From Arthrobacter sp. MMS18-M83 (lineage in GTDB: Bacteria; Actinomycetota; Actinomycetes; Actinomycetales; Micrococcaceae): 64,000 nt of DNA. Made by a program: the position numbers and the translations under genes. Each line of letters opens with the position of its first letter. Position 1 is the stretch's first letter. Location: NCBI RefSeq assembly GCF_026683955.1, contig NZ_CP113343.1, positions 2,728,001 through 2,792,000 of the forward strand, read 5' to 3'. A model generated the notes under the pieces. That model had not been told where the DNA came from. It did no database searches and saw only the letters and a list, made by a program, of their open reading frames with translations. Shown here piece after piece: positions 43,001 through 51,373 of the stretch.

Positions 43001-43870
43001 TTACGTCGCCAGGTGGAACTCTTTGCGCTGGCGGCCGAGCCCTTCTATTTCAATCTCAACAACGTCCCCCGTCCGGAGATACGGGAAGCGGCCGGACAAA
43101 GCCACACCTTCCGGCGTGCCCGTGATGATGACGTCTCCAGGCTCCAGCACAATGTGCTGGCTCAAGTGGTGGACAAGCGTAGCAGGATCGAAAATCAGGT
43201 CCGCGGTGGTGGAGTCCTGGCGAGCCTCGCCATTCACCCAAGTGCGTAGGCGCAATGCAGCTGCGTCTATCTCGCCAGCAGGAACCAGCCATGGCCCCAG
43301 TGGAGTCGATTGGGGGAGTGTCTTGCCCTTGGTCCATTGCCCGGCGGCGCCGGGGAGCTGCAGTTCACGTTCGGACAGGTCGTTGGCAAGAACGTAGCCA
43401 GCGATGCATACCGCGGCTTCGTCCAGGTCTGCCAGGTAGGTGGCTTCCCGTCCGATGACGATTCCGAGTTCCACTTCCCAGTCGTACTTTTCCGACGAAG
43501 GCGGAATGGGGGCCGGGTCGAACGGTCCCGTCACTGTGTTGGAGGGCTTCAGGAAGACGACTGGCACTTCGGGCGGTGTGGCTCCGGACTCCGCGGCGTG
43601 TGCCGCGTAGTTCAGGCCGATCCCGACGACGGCCCCTGGCCGGGCAATCGGGGCGCCGATGCGCAGCCCTTCAGCGTGAACGGTGGGCAACCTTCCGGCG
43701 TCGAGCGCTTCCTGCGTACTGGCGATACCGCCCCCGGCGAGGAAGGCGCCGTCGATGTCAGCAGTTAGTGGGCGCAGATCGAAGTACCGTTCGGTGCCTT
43801 CAGCGTCTGTGGCGATGACCACCGGCTGCTCGTGGCCGGACGGTCCTAAACGGGCAAATTTCACGTGCAT
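43001..43870 (-). CDS. Fumarylacetoacetate hydrolase family protein
   Basis: A 289-residue FAH-fold enzyme. Metal-binding and substrate residues are seen in VGIGLNYAAHAAESG, VFLKPSNTVTGPFDP, KYDWEVELGIVIGR (the E-x-E/D pattern) and GYVLANDLSERELQ, with the C-terminal VIITGTPEGVALSG. Such enzymes hydrolyse C-C bonds or decarboxylate/hydrate 2-oxo acids in aromatic and sugar-acid breakdown. GGAGAGA precedes the ATG. No other catabolic gene is adjacent, so the substrate cannot be named. Confidence 0.9.
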   Translation of the reverse strand: MHVKFARLGPSGHEQPVVIATDAEGTERYFDLRPLTADIDGAFLAGGGIASTQEALDAGRLPTVHAEGLRIGAPIARPGAVVGIGLNYAAHAAESGATPPEVPVVFLKPSNTVTGPFDPAPIPPSSEKYDWEVELGIVIGREATYLADLDEAAVCIAGYVLANDLSERELQLPGAAGQWTKGKTLPQSTPLGPWLVPAGEIDAAALRLRTWVNGEARQDSTTADLIFDPATLVHHLSQHIVLEPGDVIITGTPEGVALSGRFPYLRTGDVVEIEIEGLGRQRKEFHLAT

Positions 43871-43961
43871 TCTCTCCTTTGAGCTGCGGGGTGTCCTTCT
43901 TCCATAGTGCCACCGGGATTCAAATCGACCTGGTCACATTTCGCGGGAATGGGATGTGCTT

Positions 43962-44036
43962 GCCACCCCAACTGACTCGCATTTGTTGTCGTTATAAGAC
44001 CGGCAAACGACAACAAATGCGAGTCAGTCGGGTGGC
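43962..44036. repeat. Hairpin intergenic element, copy 2
   Basis: Left arm GCCACCCCAACTGACTCG through TTGTTGTCGTT pairs with right arm AACGACAACAAATGCGAG through GTCGGGTGGC around a 12-base loop, with one bulge. It lies 24 bases past the permease stop codon and before the start region of the FAH gene. Confidence 0.85.
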
Positions 44037-44059
44037 GTCAGGCACTGAGTGCTGGAGCG

Positions 44060-45577
44060 CTAGATCCTGTCCTCCGAACCGGCAACTGGCAGGTTGGCGA
44101 CCACGGGCGAACTGCCCGTGAAGCCGTCGCGGGCTGCGGCGAGCTCGTGGATTTGCTTGCGGCACAGGTACCAACCGACCACCATGAGGGCGCAGGCAAT
44201 TGCCGTGACCAACATGGTGAGGGGGGAGTCGATGAACACCATGACCAGCACGCCCACCAGGAACAGCAGCGAAAGATAACCGGTGTAGGGGGCGCCGAAC
44301 ATCCGGAAGGACGGACGCTTCAGCCAACCCTTGTCCGCCCATCGTTTGAGCTGCATCTGGCACAGGACGATCGTGGCCCAGGTGACGATGATGCCCACCG
44401 AGGCGACGTTCAGGACGATCTCGAAGGCATCTGCCGGGACGAGGTAGTTCAGGGGGACGCCGAGCAGCGAGACGCCGGCAGTGATAGCGATGCCGCCGTA
44501 GGGAACACCGGCCTTGTTCATGCGCTGGGCGAACTTCGGAGCCGAACCCGCCACGGACATGGAGCGCAGGATGCGGCCGGTGGAGTACAACCCGGCGTTG
44601 AGGGAGGACAGCGCGGCCGTGAGGACCACGAGGTTCATGATCACGTCCACGCCCTGGATGCCGATGTGGCCGAAGAACGTCACGAACGGACTGACGCCCT
44701 TGACATATGAGGTGTATGGCAGCAGCAGGGCCAGCAGAATGACGGAGCCGACGTAAAAGACGGCGATGCGGAAGACCACGGAGTTGATGGCCTTGGGCAT
44801 GATCTTCTCGGGGTTCTCGGTTTCGCCAGCCGCAGTGCCCACGAGCTCGATTGACGCGTAGGCGAACAGAACCCCCTGCATGAGGATGATCATCGGCAGC
44901 AGGCCGTTGGGGAAGATGCCGCCGTGGTCCGTGAGGAGGCTGAAGCCGACCTCTTGGCCCGGTACCGGGGTGCCGAAGATGACGAAGAAGGTGCCAACCA
45001 CGAGGAACGCCAGCAGCGCGGCCACCTTGATGAGCGCGAAGTAGAACTCCATCTCGCCGAACACCTTGACGGAAACCAGGTTCAGGCTCAGGACGACCAC
45101 CAGGGCGATCAGGGCCCAGGCCCACTGCGGAACAACGCCCATCCACGGCACATATTTGCCGAAGAAGTTCATGTAGAGGGCCGCGGCGGTGATGTCCACG
45201 ATGGTGGTGGTGGCCCAGTTGATCCAGTAGAACCAACCGGAGACAAACGCAGCCTTCTCGCCGAAGAATTCGCGGGCGTAGGAGACGAAGGAGCCCGACG
45301 ACGGGCGGTGCAGCACGAGTTCCCCGAGGGCACGCAGGATCAGGAAGGCAAAAAATCCGCAGACCGCATATGCGATGACGAGGGAGGGGCCCGCGGCGTT
45401 GAGGCGGCCGCCGGCACCCAGGAACAGGCCGGTGCCGATGGCACCGCCGATCGCGATCATCTGGATCTGACGCGGCTTCAGGCTCTTGTGATAGCCCTTG
45501 TCCTCGGCATGAAGGAGCTTTTCAGTGGCGTGCGCCTGTGGCGGGACCGTGTGGTCCGTGATGGGTGCATTGGTCAT
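44060..45577 (-). CDS. ansP: Amino acid permease, probable L-asparagine permease
   Basis: A 505-residue, 12-helix APC-superfamily permease. The start region [57 protein letters not shown] is the hallmark of the amino acid transporter family that includes AnsP, GABA and D-Ser/Ala permeases. The frame is open upstream to 45742, but the ATG at 45577 with AGGA fits the family N terminus. The family alone does not fix the substrate; the neighbouring asparaginase and aspartase make asparagine (or aspartate) the most likely cargo. It is the last gene of the unit and ends at a hairpin element. Confidence 0.88.
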   Translation of the reverse strand: MTNAPITDHTVPPQAHATEKLLHAEDKGYHKSLKPRQIQMIAIGGAIGTGLFLGAGGRLNAAGPSLVIAYAVCGFFAFLILRALGELVLHRPSSGSFVSYAREFFGEKAAFVSGWFYWINWATTTIVDITAAALYMNFFGKYVPWMGVVPQWAWALIALVVVLSLNLVSVKVFGEMEFYFALIKVAALLAFLVVGTFFVIFGTPVPGQEVGFSLLTDHGGIFPNGLLPMIILMQGVLFAYASIELVGTAAGETENPEKIMPKAINSVVFRIAVFYVGSVILLALLLPYTSYVKGVSPFVTFFGHIGIQGVDVIMNLVVLTAALSSLNAGLYSTGRILRSMSVAGSAPKFAQRMNKAGVPYGGIAITAGVSLLGVPLNYLVPADAFEIVLNVASVGIIVTWATIVLCQMQLKRWADKGWLKRPSFRMFGAPYTGYLSLLFLVGVLVMVFIDSPLTMLVTAIACALMVVGWYLCRKQIHELAAARDGFTGSSPVVANLPVAGSEDRI

Positions 45578-45698
45578 GGGAATCCTTAGGAGTGTCCTGT
45601 TGTGGGTCCGGATCTCGCCGTCCGGCCTGTATGTTCGGGCGCTCAGGCCCGACGGCGGCTGGTGAGTGCCACCGTCGTCGCTCAGTGTGCGACTCAGC

Positions 45699-47114
45699 CT
45701 ATTTGCTGAGGTTGGCGAGGCGTTCGGGGCGGAGGAGTTCATCGAGCTGCCCCGAGGTCAGCAATCCGTGTTCAAGAACGAGCTCGGCCACACCTTTGCC
45801 GCTTGCCAGCGCTTCTTGGGCGATGGCGGTGGCGGAGGCGTATCCGATGTGCGGATTGAGGGCCGTGACGAGTCCGATCGACTGCTCTACGGTGAGGCGC
45901 AGCCGCTCGGTGTTCGCGGTGATGCCCCGGACGCAGCGCGATGTGAGTGTGCGGCACGCGGCTTCCAGGTGGGAGATGCTCTTGTGGAGGCTGTGGACAA
46001 TAATCGGCTCGAAGGCGTTCAGCTGGAGCTGTCCCGCTTCGGCTGCCATGGTGACGGTGACATCGTTGCCGATGACTTCATAGGCCACTTGGCTGACCAT
46101 TTCCGGGATCACCGGATTGATCTTGCCCGGCATGATGGACGAGCCCGACTGCACAGCCGGGAGGTTGATCTCGCCCAGTCCCGCTCGCGGTCCGGAGGAC
46201 AGCAAGCGGAGATCGTTGCAAATCTTGGAAAGCTTGACGGCGACGCGCTTGAGCACGCCCGAGAGGTGGACGAACGCGCCCACGTCCTGGGTGGCCTCGA
46301 TGAGGTCGACGGAGGTAACCAGCGGCAGGCCGGTAATCTCGGCGAGGTGCCGGCAGGCCGCCTCGGCGTAGCCAAGCGGGGCATTCAGGCCTGTGCCGAT
46401 GGCAGTGGCGCCAAGGTTGATCTCATGGATCAGCAGTTGGGATTCGGCCAGGCGTGCCCGGTCCTCGCCGACAGTCACGGCATAGCCGCCGAATTCCTGG
46501 CCGAGGGTCATGGGGACTGCGTCCTGCAGCTGGGTGCGGCCCATCTTGACCACCGTGCGGAATTCCTCGCCCTTTTCCGCGAAGGCGACCTGGAGTTCCT
46601 GAAGTGCCGCAAGAAGGCCTTGGACCGAGAAGATGGTGGCCAGGTTGACGGCCGTGGGATACACATCGTTGGTGGACTGGCTCAGGTTGACGTGGTCGTT
46701 CGGGTGCAGCCTGGCGTAGTCGCCCTTGGGGTGGCCGAGGATTTCGAGGGCGCGGTTGGCGATGACCTCGTTCGCATTCATGTTGGAGCTTGTGCCGGCG
46801 CCACCCTGGATGACGTCCACCATGAACTGCTCGTGGAGCTTGCCGTCCATGATGTCCTGGCAGGCTTGCTCGATGGCGTCAGCCCGCTCGTCATCCAGGA
46901 GGCCAAGTTCGCGGTTGGTGCGCGCAGCGGCGAGCTTCACCGCTGCGAGGCTCCTGACGAGGTTGGCGTTGCTGGCCAACGGCTGGCCCGTGATGGGGAA
47001 GTTCTCGATGGCACGCAGCGTGTGCACACCCCAGTAGGCATCAGCAGGGACGTCGCGGTCGCCGAGGAGATCGTGTTCGGAGCGGAACGGGCGTGCGTGA
47101 TTGACGGTTGTCAT
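45699..47114 (-). CDS. aspA: Aspartate ammonia-lyase
   Basis: A 471-residue fumarase/aspartase-superfamily enzyme that splits L-aspartate into fumarate and ammonia. Seen are [54 protein letters not shown] and the superfamily signature [15 protein letters not shown], which contains the catalytic loop serine. The GxSxxMPxKxNxxxxE motif is conserved, and the length is as expected. It lies 36 bases downstream of the asparaginase gene on the same strand. The pair converts asparagine to fumarate and two ammonia, supplying both carbon and nitrogen. Confidence 0.93.
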   Translation of the reverse strand: MTTVNHARPFRSEHDLLGDRDVPADAYWGVHTLRAIENFPITGQPLASNANLVRSLAAVKLAAARTNRELGLLDDERADAIEQACQDIMDGKLHEQFMVDVIQGGAGTSSNMNANEVIANRALEILGHPKGDYARLHPNDHVNLSQSTNDVYPTAVNLATIFSVQGLLAALQELQVAFAEKGEEFRTVVKMGRTQLQDAVPMTLGQEFGGYAVTVGEDRARLAESQLLIHEINLGATAIGTGLNAPLGYAEAACRHLAEITGLPLVTSVDLIEATQDVGAFVHLSGVLKRVAVKLSKICNDLRLLSSGPRAGLGEINLPAVQSGSSIMPGKINPVIPEMVSQVAYEVIGNDVTVTMAAEAGQLQLNAFEPIIVHSLHKSISHLEAACRTLTSRCVRGITANTERLRLTVEQSIGLVTALNPHIGYASATAIAQEALASGKGVAELVLEHGLLTSGQLDELLRPERLANLSK

Positions 47115-47150
47115 TGCTGTCCTTAGGTCTTCTGTGCTTGTTTGACTGCG

Positions 47151-48179
47151 TCAGTAGGATTCGAGGAAGTTCGCGGCACGCAGCACACCCACAGGGTGGC
47201 CGCCACCCAACACAGGTGGGCTTGCAAGCGCCGCGAGCTGGCCGCCGTCGAGCCCCAAAGCTTCGAGGACGCGCACCGTGACGGGCATGCGGGCGCGGTC
47301 GCCGCCATCGGAGATCTTGATGGCGACGCCAGTGCCGTTCCGCAAGCCGATCACCTGGAGGCCTTCGAAGCCGTCCTTGGCGAGCAGGCCGGGAACAGTG
47401 CGCATGATCGCCGTGACGTCGCGACCCTCGCCGGCCACCATCTCGGGGTAGGCGCGCATGGCGTTGGCTACTTGGCCTTCTGCTCCGTCGGCGTCTGCTG
47501 CAGCCAAGCGGCTGTACGCCCGGGCCATGCCGTGCAGGCTGTGGGCGAAGAGCGGGGTGCCGCAACCGTCCGTGCTGACGGCGGCGGCGTCTTCGCCGGT
47601 GAGCTCGGTGATGGTGTCCCTCACGAGCATCTGGAGGGGATGCCCGGGGTGCAGGTAGCCGTGGACAGGCCAACCGTTGATCACGCAGGTGGCGGCCATG
47701 GAGGCGTGTTTGCCGGAGCAGTTCTGTGCGAGTTGCGTCGGCTTGCCACCGGCCCGGAGCCATTCTTCGCGCTCGGCCGTGCCGTAGGGGAGGTCCGTGC
47801 TGTTTTCCAACGCGCCCTTGTCCAGGCCGTGCATTTCAAGGATCCGTGCGGCGCCGTCGAGGTGCATTGCAGCGCCGGAGTGGCTTGCTGCGGTGAGGGC
47901 AAGGAGGTTCTCCGGAAGCCTGAGCCCAGCGCGGACCATGGCGACTGCCTGCAGCGGTTTGAGGGAAGACCGCGGGTAGAACGCGGCGTCGGGCTCGCCT
48001 GCTTCGATCAGTGTTTCGCCGTCCGGCCCGACGGCGATGAGGGAGCCGTAGTGGATGCTCTCGACCAGGCCGTCCCGGGTCTGTTCCACCAGCGGGACAT
48101 GGCGCGGGGTTGCTGGAATGGCGGGTTTAGGCTCTGTGTTTTGTGGCACAGTGGTGCGCGTTGCATGCGGGGTGGGCAT
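47151..48179 (-). CDS. Asparaginase, R. etli-type (asparaginase II family PF06089)
   Basis: A 342-residue enzyme of the serine-nucleophile asparaginase family that is unrelated in sequence to E. coli AnsA/AnsB. Seen are FYPRSSLKPLQAVAMV (catalytic SxxK-like region), NCSGKHASMAATCV, GHPLQ, TDGCGTPLFAHSLHGMARAYSRLA and IGLRNGTGVAIKISDGG. It hydrolyses asparagine to aspartate and ammonia. The frame begins at 48203, overlapping the regulator stop, but the ATG at 48179 has GAAGGA directly before it and is chosen. Gene order regulator-asparaginase-aspartase-permease marks a complete asparagine-use unit. Confidence 0.9.
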   Translation of the reverse strand: MPTPHATRTTVPQNTEPKPAIPATPRHVPLVEQTRDGLVESIHYGSLIAVGPDGETLIEAGEPDAAFYPRSSLKPLQAVAMVRAGLRLPENLLALTAASHSGAAMHLDGAARILEMHGLDKGALENSTDLPYGTAEREEWLRAGGKPTQLAQNCSGKHASMAATCVINGWPVHGYLHPGHPLQMLVRDTITELTGEDAAAVSTDGCGTPLFAHSLHGMARAYSRLAAADADGAEGQVANAMRAYPEMVAGEGRDVTAIMRTVPGLLAKDGFEGLQVIGLRNGTGVAIKISDGGDRARMPVTVRVLEALGLDGGQLAALASPPVLGGGHPVGVLRAANFLESY

Positions 48180-48199
48180 GGCTTCCTTCAGTTGGTGGA

Positions 48200-49006
48200 T
48201 CATTTGCTGAGGATGGTGTCCAAGGCAACGCTGACCGCGCTGAGATGGTCGGCCATCGCTGCTTCGGCGGCTGCGGAGTCGCCGGATTCGATGGCTTCGA
48301 CAATGCGGAGGTGCTCATCGTCGGAAACGTGCTGGCGGTCGGCCACCATGTTCAGGGTTTCGGATTGGTGGGCCAATGCGTCGCGAATGTCCGCGACGAC
48401 GCTTTCAAAGACCTTGTTGCCGCTGGCGCGGGCGATGGCGGAATGGAAACTGGCGTCGAGGCTGACCCAGGTCTCGGGGTCGGTCTCGGAGAGCATTGAC
48501 GCCACAATTTCCTTGAGGTGTTCAAGATCTTCCGGGCTACGGCGTTTCGCGGCCAGGCCGGCTGCGGGGACTTCGATGTGTGGGCGGGCCTCGTTCAGGT
48601 CCCGCGCCGAATACTGGCCGAGCGTGAGGTCATTTGCCACCCTGTCTGCGACGACGAACGTGCCTTTGCCTGTCTTCGTGACCGTCAGTCCGAGCGCATT
48701 GCAGGAACGGAGGGCTTCACGAATGACCGAGCGACTTACCCCGTACTGCGCGGCCAAGGTGGCCTCGGAATTGAGCTTGGCGCCCACTTCCACAGTTCCG
48801 TCTTCGATATCCTGGCGAATGGCACTGAAGACGGACTCCGCGGCACTGAAACGGGCGAGGGGCCGAGGGCTTGATGGCCTGGGTGCTTGGGGCGGCCGGG
48901 GGACGGCGCCGCTTGTGGCGGTGCGCTGGCCGGCCGCAGCTTTCTGGCTGGTGGCTGGCTGTCCAGTGGCGGCCTGTCCGGCTGTCCGGCTGTCTGACAG
49001 GTTCAC
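48200..49006 (-). CDS. FadR/GntR family regulator of the asparagine unit
   Basis: A 268-residue protein. A low-complexity Pro/Ala/Ser-rich N terminus (~55 residues) precedes the GntR winged helix AESVFSAIRQDIEDGTVEVGAKLNSEATLAAQYGVSRSVIREALRSCNALGL, then an FCD ligand domain with HSAIARASGNKVFESVVADI and DDEHLRIVEAIESGDSAAAEAAMADHL. The GTG at 49006 is chosen: TATTCT lies 5 bases before it, giving a leaderless message. The asparaginase frame starts by overlapping its stop codon. A ligand such as aspartate or asparagine is likely, by context. Confidence 0.9.
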   Translation of the reverse strand: MNLSDSRTAGQAATGQPATSQKAAAGQRTATSGAVPRPPQAPRPSSPRPLARFSAAESVFSAIRQDIEDGTVEVGAKLNSEATLAAQYGVSRSVIREALRSCNALGLTVTKTGKGTFVVADRVANDLTLGQYSARDLNEARPHIEVPAAGLAAKRRSPEDLEHLKEIVASMLSETDPETWVSLDASFHSAIARASGNKVFESVVADIRDALAHQSETLNMVADRQHVSDDEHLRIVEAIESGDSAAAEAAMADHLSAVSVALDTILSK

Positions 49007-49076
49007 GATTAAGAATATGGCACGGGTCACAGGGTGGTGTCAACGTGGGACCATTATTACTCCGGCGGTTTGCTAG

Positions 49077-49298
49077 CTGGGCGACGGAACGACTCATCCT
49101 GCGATCTTTTCGCAGTTGAAGGACCTCTTCCAGCTGATGTCGAACATCATGAGTGCGCGTATCGAAGGAAACCGCACATCGATTGTCGACGCCGTGGCGG
49201 GTGTGGAACGAGCCGATCGCTATGGCGACGTGCAGCAAAATGATGGTGTTCAAGAGATCGTCCAGCTGCAACAAGCAACGGCCGTCATCAGATACTGA
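49077..49298 (+). pseudogene. Fic family protein remnant (N-terminal fragment)
   Basis: About 70 codons after an in-frame TAG read as the N-terminal helix of a Fic/AMPylase protein: IFSQLKDLFQLMSNIMSARI, then EGNRTSIVDAVAGVERA and VQEIVQLQQATAVIRY before a stop. SARIEG fits the inhibitory motif (S/T)xxxE(G/N) of Fic proteins. The catalytic HPFxxGNGR motif is absent, so only an N-terminal piece remains. It lies in the 368-base gap between the leaderless FadR-type gene and the 2H-family gene. The identification rests on recall of the motif. Confidence 0.5.
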
Positions 49299-49374
49299 GA
49301 GACACTCAATAGGCCAGCCGGTCGAACCCGCATTCGCGAGGCGAACGAACTGTTGCCGGAGCATAATTGCATCC

Positions 49375-49992
49375 ATGGCCAACCGTCCGCGCGGGCGATG
49401 GGATTCAACGACGCAGACAGCACCGCCCATCACGGTGGAGGTGCCGGTCCTCGGCATTGGCTCGGGTCCATCCGCCTACGAAGAACTGGGCAGCTACGTC
49501 TGGGCACTGCGTAGGCCCCGCGGGCTCCATATGACACTGCTGCACCTTGGCGTCGTGGAGGACTTTTGCACGGATGTGGCTGTTTGGACCAAGGGCAACA
49601 CCAGTCCTGAGTCGGCCATGGGCCGGACAGTTTCCTGGTTGGAAAGGTTGCCTGTGCTCGAAGCCTTTTCCGGGAGCGCCGAAAGGCTGATCGTATTGGG
49701 CGCAGGTGGGGTGGCCGGGCTGGAGATAGACCTACCCGCTTCGGTGCATGAATTTCAGGTCTCCCTGGTGCACGCCCTTCACGAACTTTTGGACGAATTG
49801 CTGGTGGACAACATCGACGACTTCATCCTCAGCTCCCCAGCCCTTGGATTCCGCTCGCCCCGATGGGTACCCCATGTGGCTGTGGGCAGGCCAAAGTATC
49901 ATGGCCGCGGGCCTTGGGAGATCGCCCGGGTCGGAGTCGATTTCGGGGAATCGCGGATCAGGAACCGCCAATTCCTTCCTCAATTGCCTTAG
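49375..49992 (+). CDS. 2H phosphoesterase-like protein (2'-5' RNA ligase family)
   Basis: A 205-residue protein. RPRGLHMTLLHLGVV near residue 50 matches the first HxT motif of the 2H phosphoesterase/RNA ligase family. The second motif seems to be WVPHVAVGRP, where alanine stands in place of the expected Thr/Ser, so activity may be altered. The ATG at 49375 is used: CATAAT lies 7-8 bases before it without a ribosome-binding site, so the transcript is probably leaderless. The frame is open upstream to 49153. No operon partner is visible. Confidence 0.55.
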   Translation: MANRPRGRWDSTTQTAPPITVEVPVLGIGSGPSAYEELGSYVWALRRPRGLHMTLLHLGVVEDFCTDVAVWTKGNTSPESAMGRTVSWLERLPVLEAFSGSAERLIVLGAGGVAGLEIDLPASVHEFQVSLVHALHELLDELLVDNIDDFILSSPALGFRSPRWVPHVAVGRPKYHGRGPWEIARVGVDFGESRIRNRQFLPQLP

Positions 49993-50016
49993 TGGCGCGT
50001 AGCCGCCAGTCCGGTC

Positions 50017-50634
50017 CTATAGGTGTTGGATCCCCGCGCGCTGCATGGCGTCCCGGTAGATCTCGATGTTCTTGGCCAGGAGTTCCTGTTGCTTCGCCTC
50101 GGACAGGGCAAACGCCCGTCCGCCAAGCGCGCTTGCCTTGTAGACCTTGATTCCGTGCTGCCGGAGCGGCGAATGGTAGGTCTTCTCGTAGAGGGCCAGG
50201 AATGCCGCAGCCTCTGCGCCGTGCGCGACGATCGCGGAGACCCTCTTGTTGATCTTGAGGAACTGACGGAACGGACGGAGTCCGTCGGTCTTCTCCTGCG
50301 CGCTCAGTGCTGGCGGCAGGTCGGGGTCGCGGACCCACGGGTAGGAATTCCACGGCATGACGTAACGCACGTCCAATTCCGCCGAGTCATAGATCAGCTG
50401 AGCGCGGCGGGCGGCATCGTCGTCGTTGAGGTGCGAAACGAATCCCGACGCGGTGCCTTTGCCCGGGCTCGTATGGAGCGTGACAATCCGGCACTCATCT
50501 TCGTCATGCACAGGATCGATGTAAGGCACGGAAGAACCTGGCCTTTTGGCCATCAGTTCGTCGCACAGCTGCGTCACGGCAGCAATATTGGGCTCCTGTA
50601 GCAAGGCCCTTTTTTCGTCCCAGTCAATGGTCAC
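50017..50634 (-). CDS. Uracil-DNA glycosylase superfamily protein
   Basis: A 205-residue protein similar in layout to atypical actinobacterial uracil-DNA glycosylases: VPYIDPVHDEDECRIVTLHTSPGKGTASGFVSHLNDDDAARRAQ, the motif YVMPWNSYPWV (in place of the NxxPW loop) and a later VAHGAEAAAFLALYEKTYHSPLRQHG. A His-Ser-Pro (HSP) near the C terminus resembles the HPS loop of this superfamily. The GTG at 50634 has GAAGGAG upstream and is preferred over the ATG at 50682. It would remove deaminated bases from DNA if active; this is inferred from similarity recalled, not from an alignment. Confidence 0.65.
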   Translation of the reverse strand: MTIDWDEKRALLQEPNIAAVTQLCDELMAKRPGSSVPYIDPVHDEDECRIVTLHTSPGKGTASGFVSHLNDDDAARRAQLIYDSAELDVRYVMPWNSYPWVRDPDLPPALSAQEKTDGLRPFRQFLKINKRVSAIVAHGAEAAAFLALYEKTYHSPLRQHGIKVYKASALGGRAFALSEAKQQELLAKNIEIYRDAMQRAGIQHL

Positions 50635-50787
50635 GTTCTCTCCTTCGGCAGCGCGGCGTCCAGAATCGGCGTCTCTTGCCACTTTACGCGGTCGCTTTGC
50701 GCGTCGCTCACGCTCCTGCAGAGCCGAGGGCCAAATCGCACGACGCCGGACCGCACAGCGGGCACCTGAACCGCCCCTCGGGCGGGG

Positions 50788-51168
50788 CTACTGTCCCTTC
50801 AGCTTCTGCATATCGCGCCGGTCCTTCTTGGTGGGCCGCCCTGCGCCACGGTCGCGCTGGGGAAGTCCGAGGGCCGGCGCCGCGGGACGCTCCGGGGTGT
50901 GGTCAGTGAAACAGTGGGACGCTGCTTCGGCACCCACCCTTTTGGCAATGAGCCGGCGGACCTCAAGGATGCGCTCGAAGCCGGACTGGCGGACCCGGAT
51001 GGTGTCGCCGACAATCACCGATTGCGAGGCCTTGACCGGGTTCCCGTTGATTCGTACGTGCCCTGCCCGGCAGGCGGTTGTCGCCGCGGAACGGGTCTTA
51101 TAGGCGCGGATAGCCCAGAGCCAGGCGTCAATGCGCACGTTGCTCGGGGAAGACGGAAGGCTAGTCAT
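50788..51168 (-). CDS. S4 domain RNA-binding protein (Hsp15-like)
   Basis: A 126-residue protein whose N-terminal half is an S4 RNA-binding domain: VRIDAWLWAIRAYKTRSAATTACRAGHVRINGNPVKASQSVIVGDTIRV. The rest is basic (RPTKKDRRDMQKLKGQ at the C terminus), like ribosome-rescue factor Hsp15, which binds stalled 50S particles. The ATG at 51168 is used; TATACT lies 11 bases before it on the minus strand, so the leader is at most a few bases. It is divergent from the MFS/SDR/mutarotase cluster. Confidence 0.85.
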   Translation of the reverse strand: MTSLPSSPSNVRIDAWLWAIRAYKTRSAATTACRAGHVRINGNPVKASQSVIVGDTIRVRQSGFERILEVRRLIAKRVGAEAASHCFTDHTPERPAAPALGLPQRDRGAGRPTKKDRRDMQKLKGQ

Positions 51169-51267
51169 GATTGCGAACGAGTATAGTCGGCGCGCTGCCT
51201 GACCCGTCGTCGGCTCCGTTCCACGAAACCCTTGACGACGAAAGAAATGCACCCCAGACTATAGCGG

Positions 51268-51292
51268 TGCACATGTTGCACAGCATGTGCAA
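51268..51292. promoter_or_regulatory. Interlocked inverted repeats before the MFS-SDR-mutarotase unit
   Basis: TGCACATG-TTGCACAG-CATGTGCA (51268-51291) and TTGCACA-GCA-TGTGCAA (51276-51292) overlap, giving three half-sites of the TTGCACA/TGTGCAA type about 80 bases before the MFS start. A TATAGC -10-like box lies at 51260-51265. This form suits the IclR regulator encoded at the end of the unit. Confidence 0.6.
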
Positions 51293-51373
51293 GGATTGCT
51301 CGAAATAAAGAAACAATTGCCCGCTCACTGATCGGGCCTGCAACATCACGTTGATTGAGTCAAAGGAGCCTTG

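Noticed and set aside
47142..49076. A 644-codon plus-strand frame opposite asparaginase and FadR
   Set aside because: Covers two recognised genes on the other strand and has no own motif.
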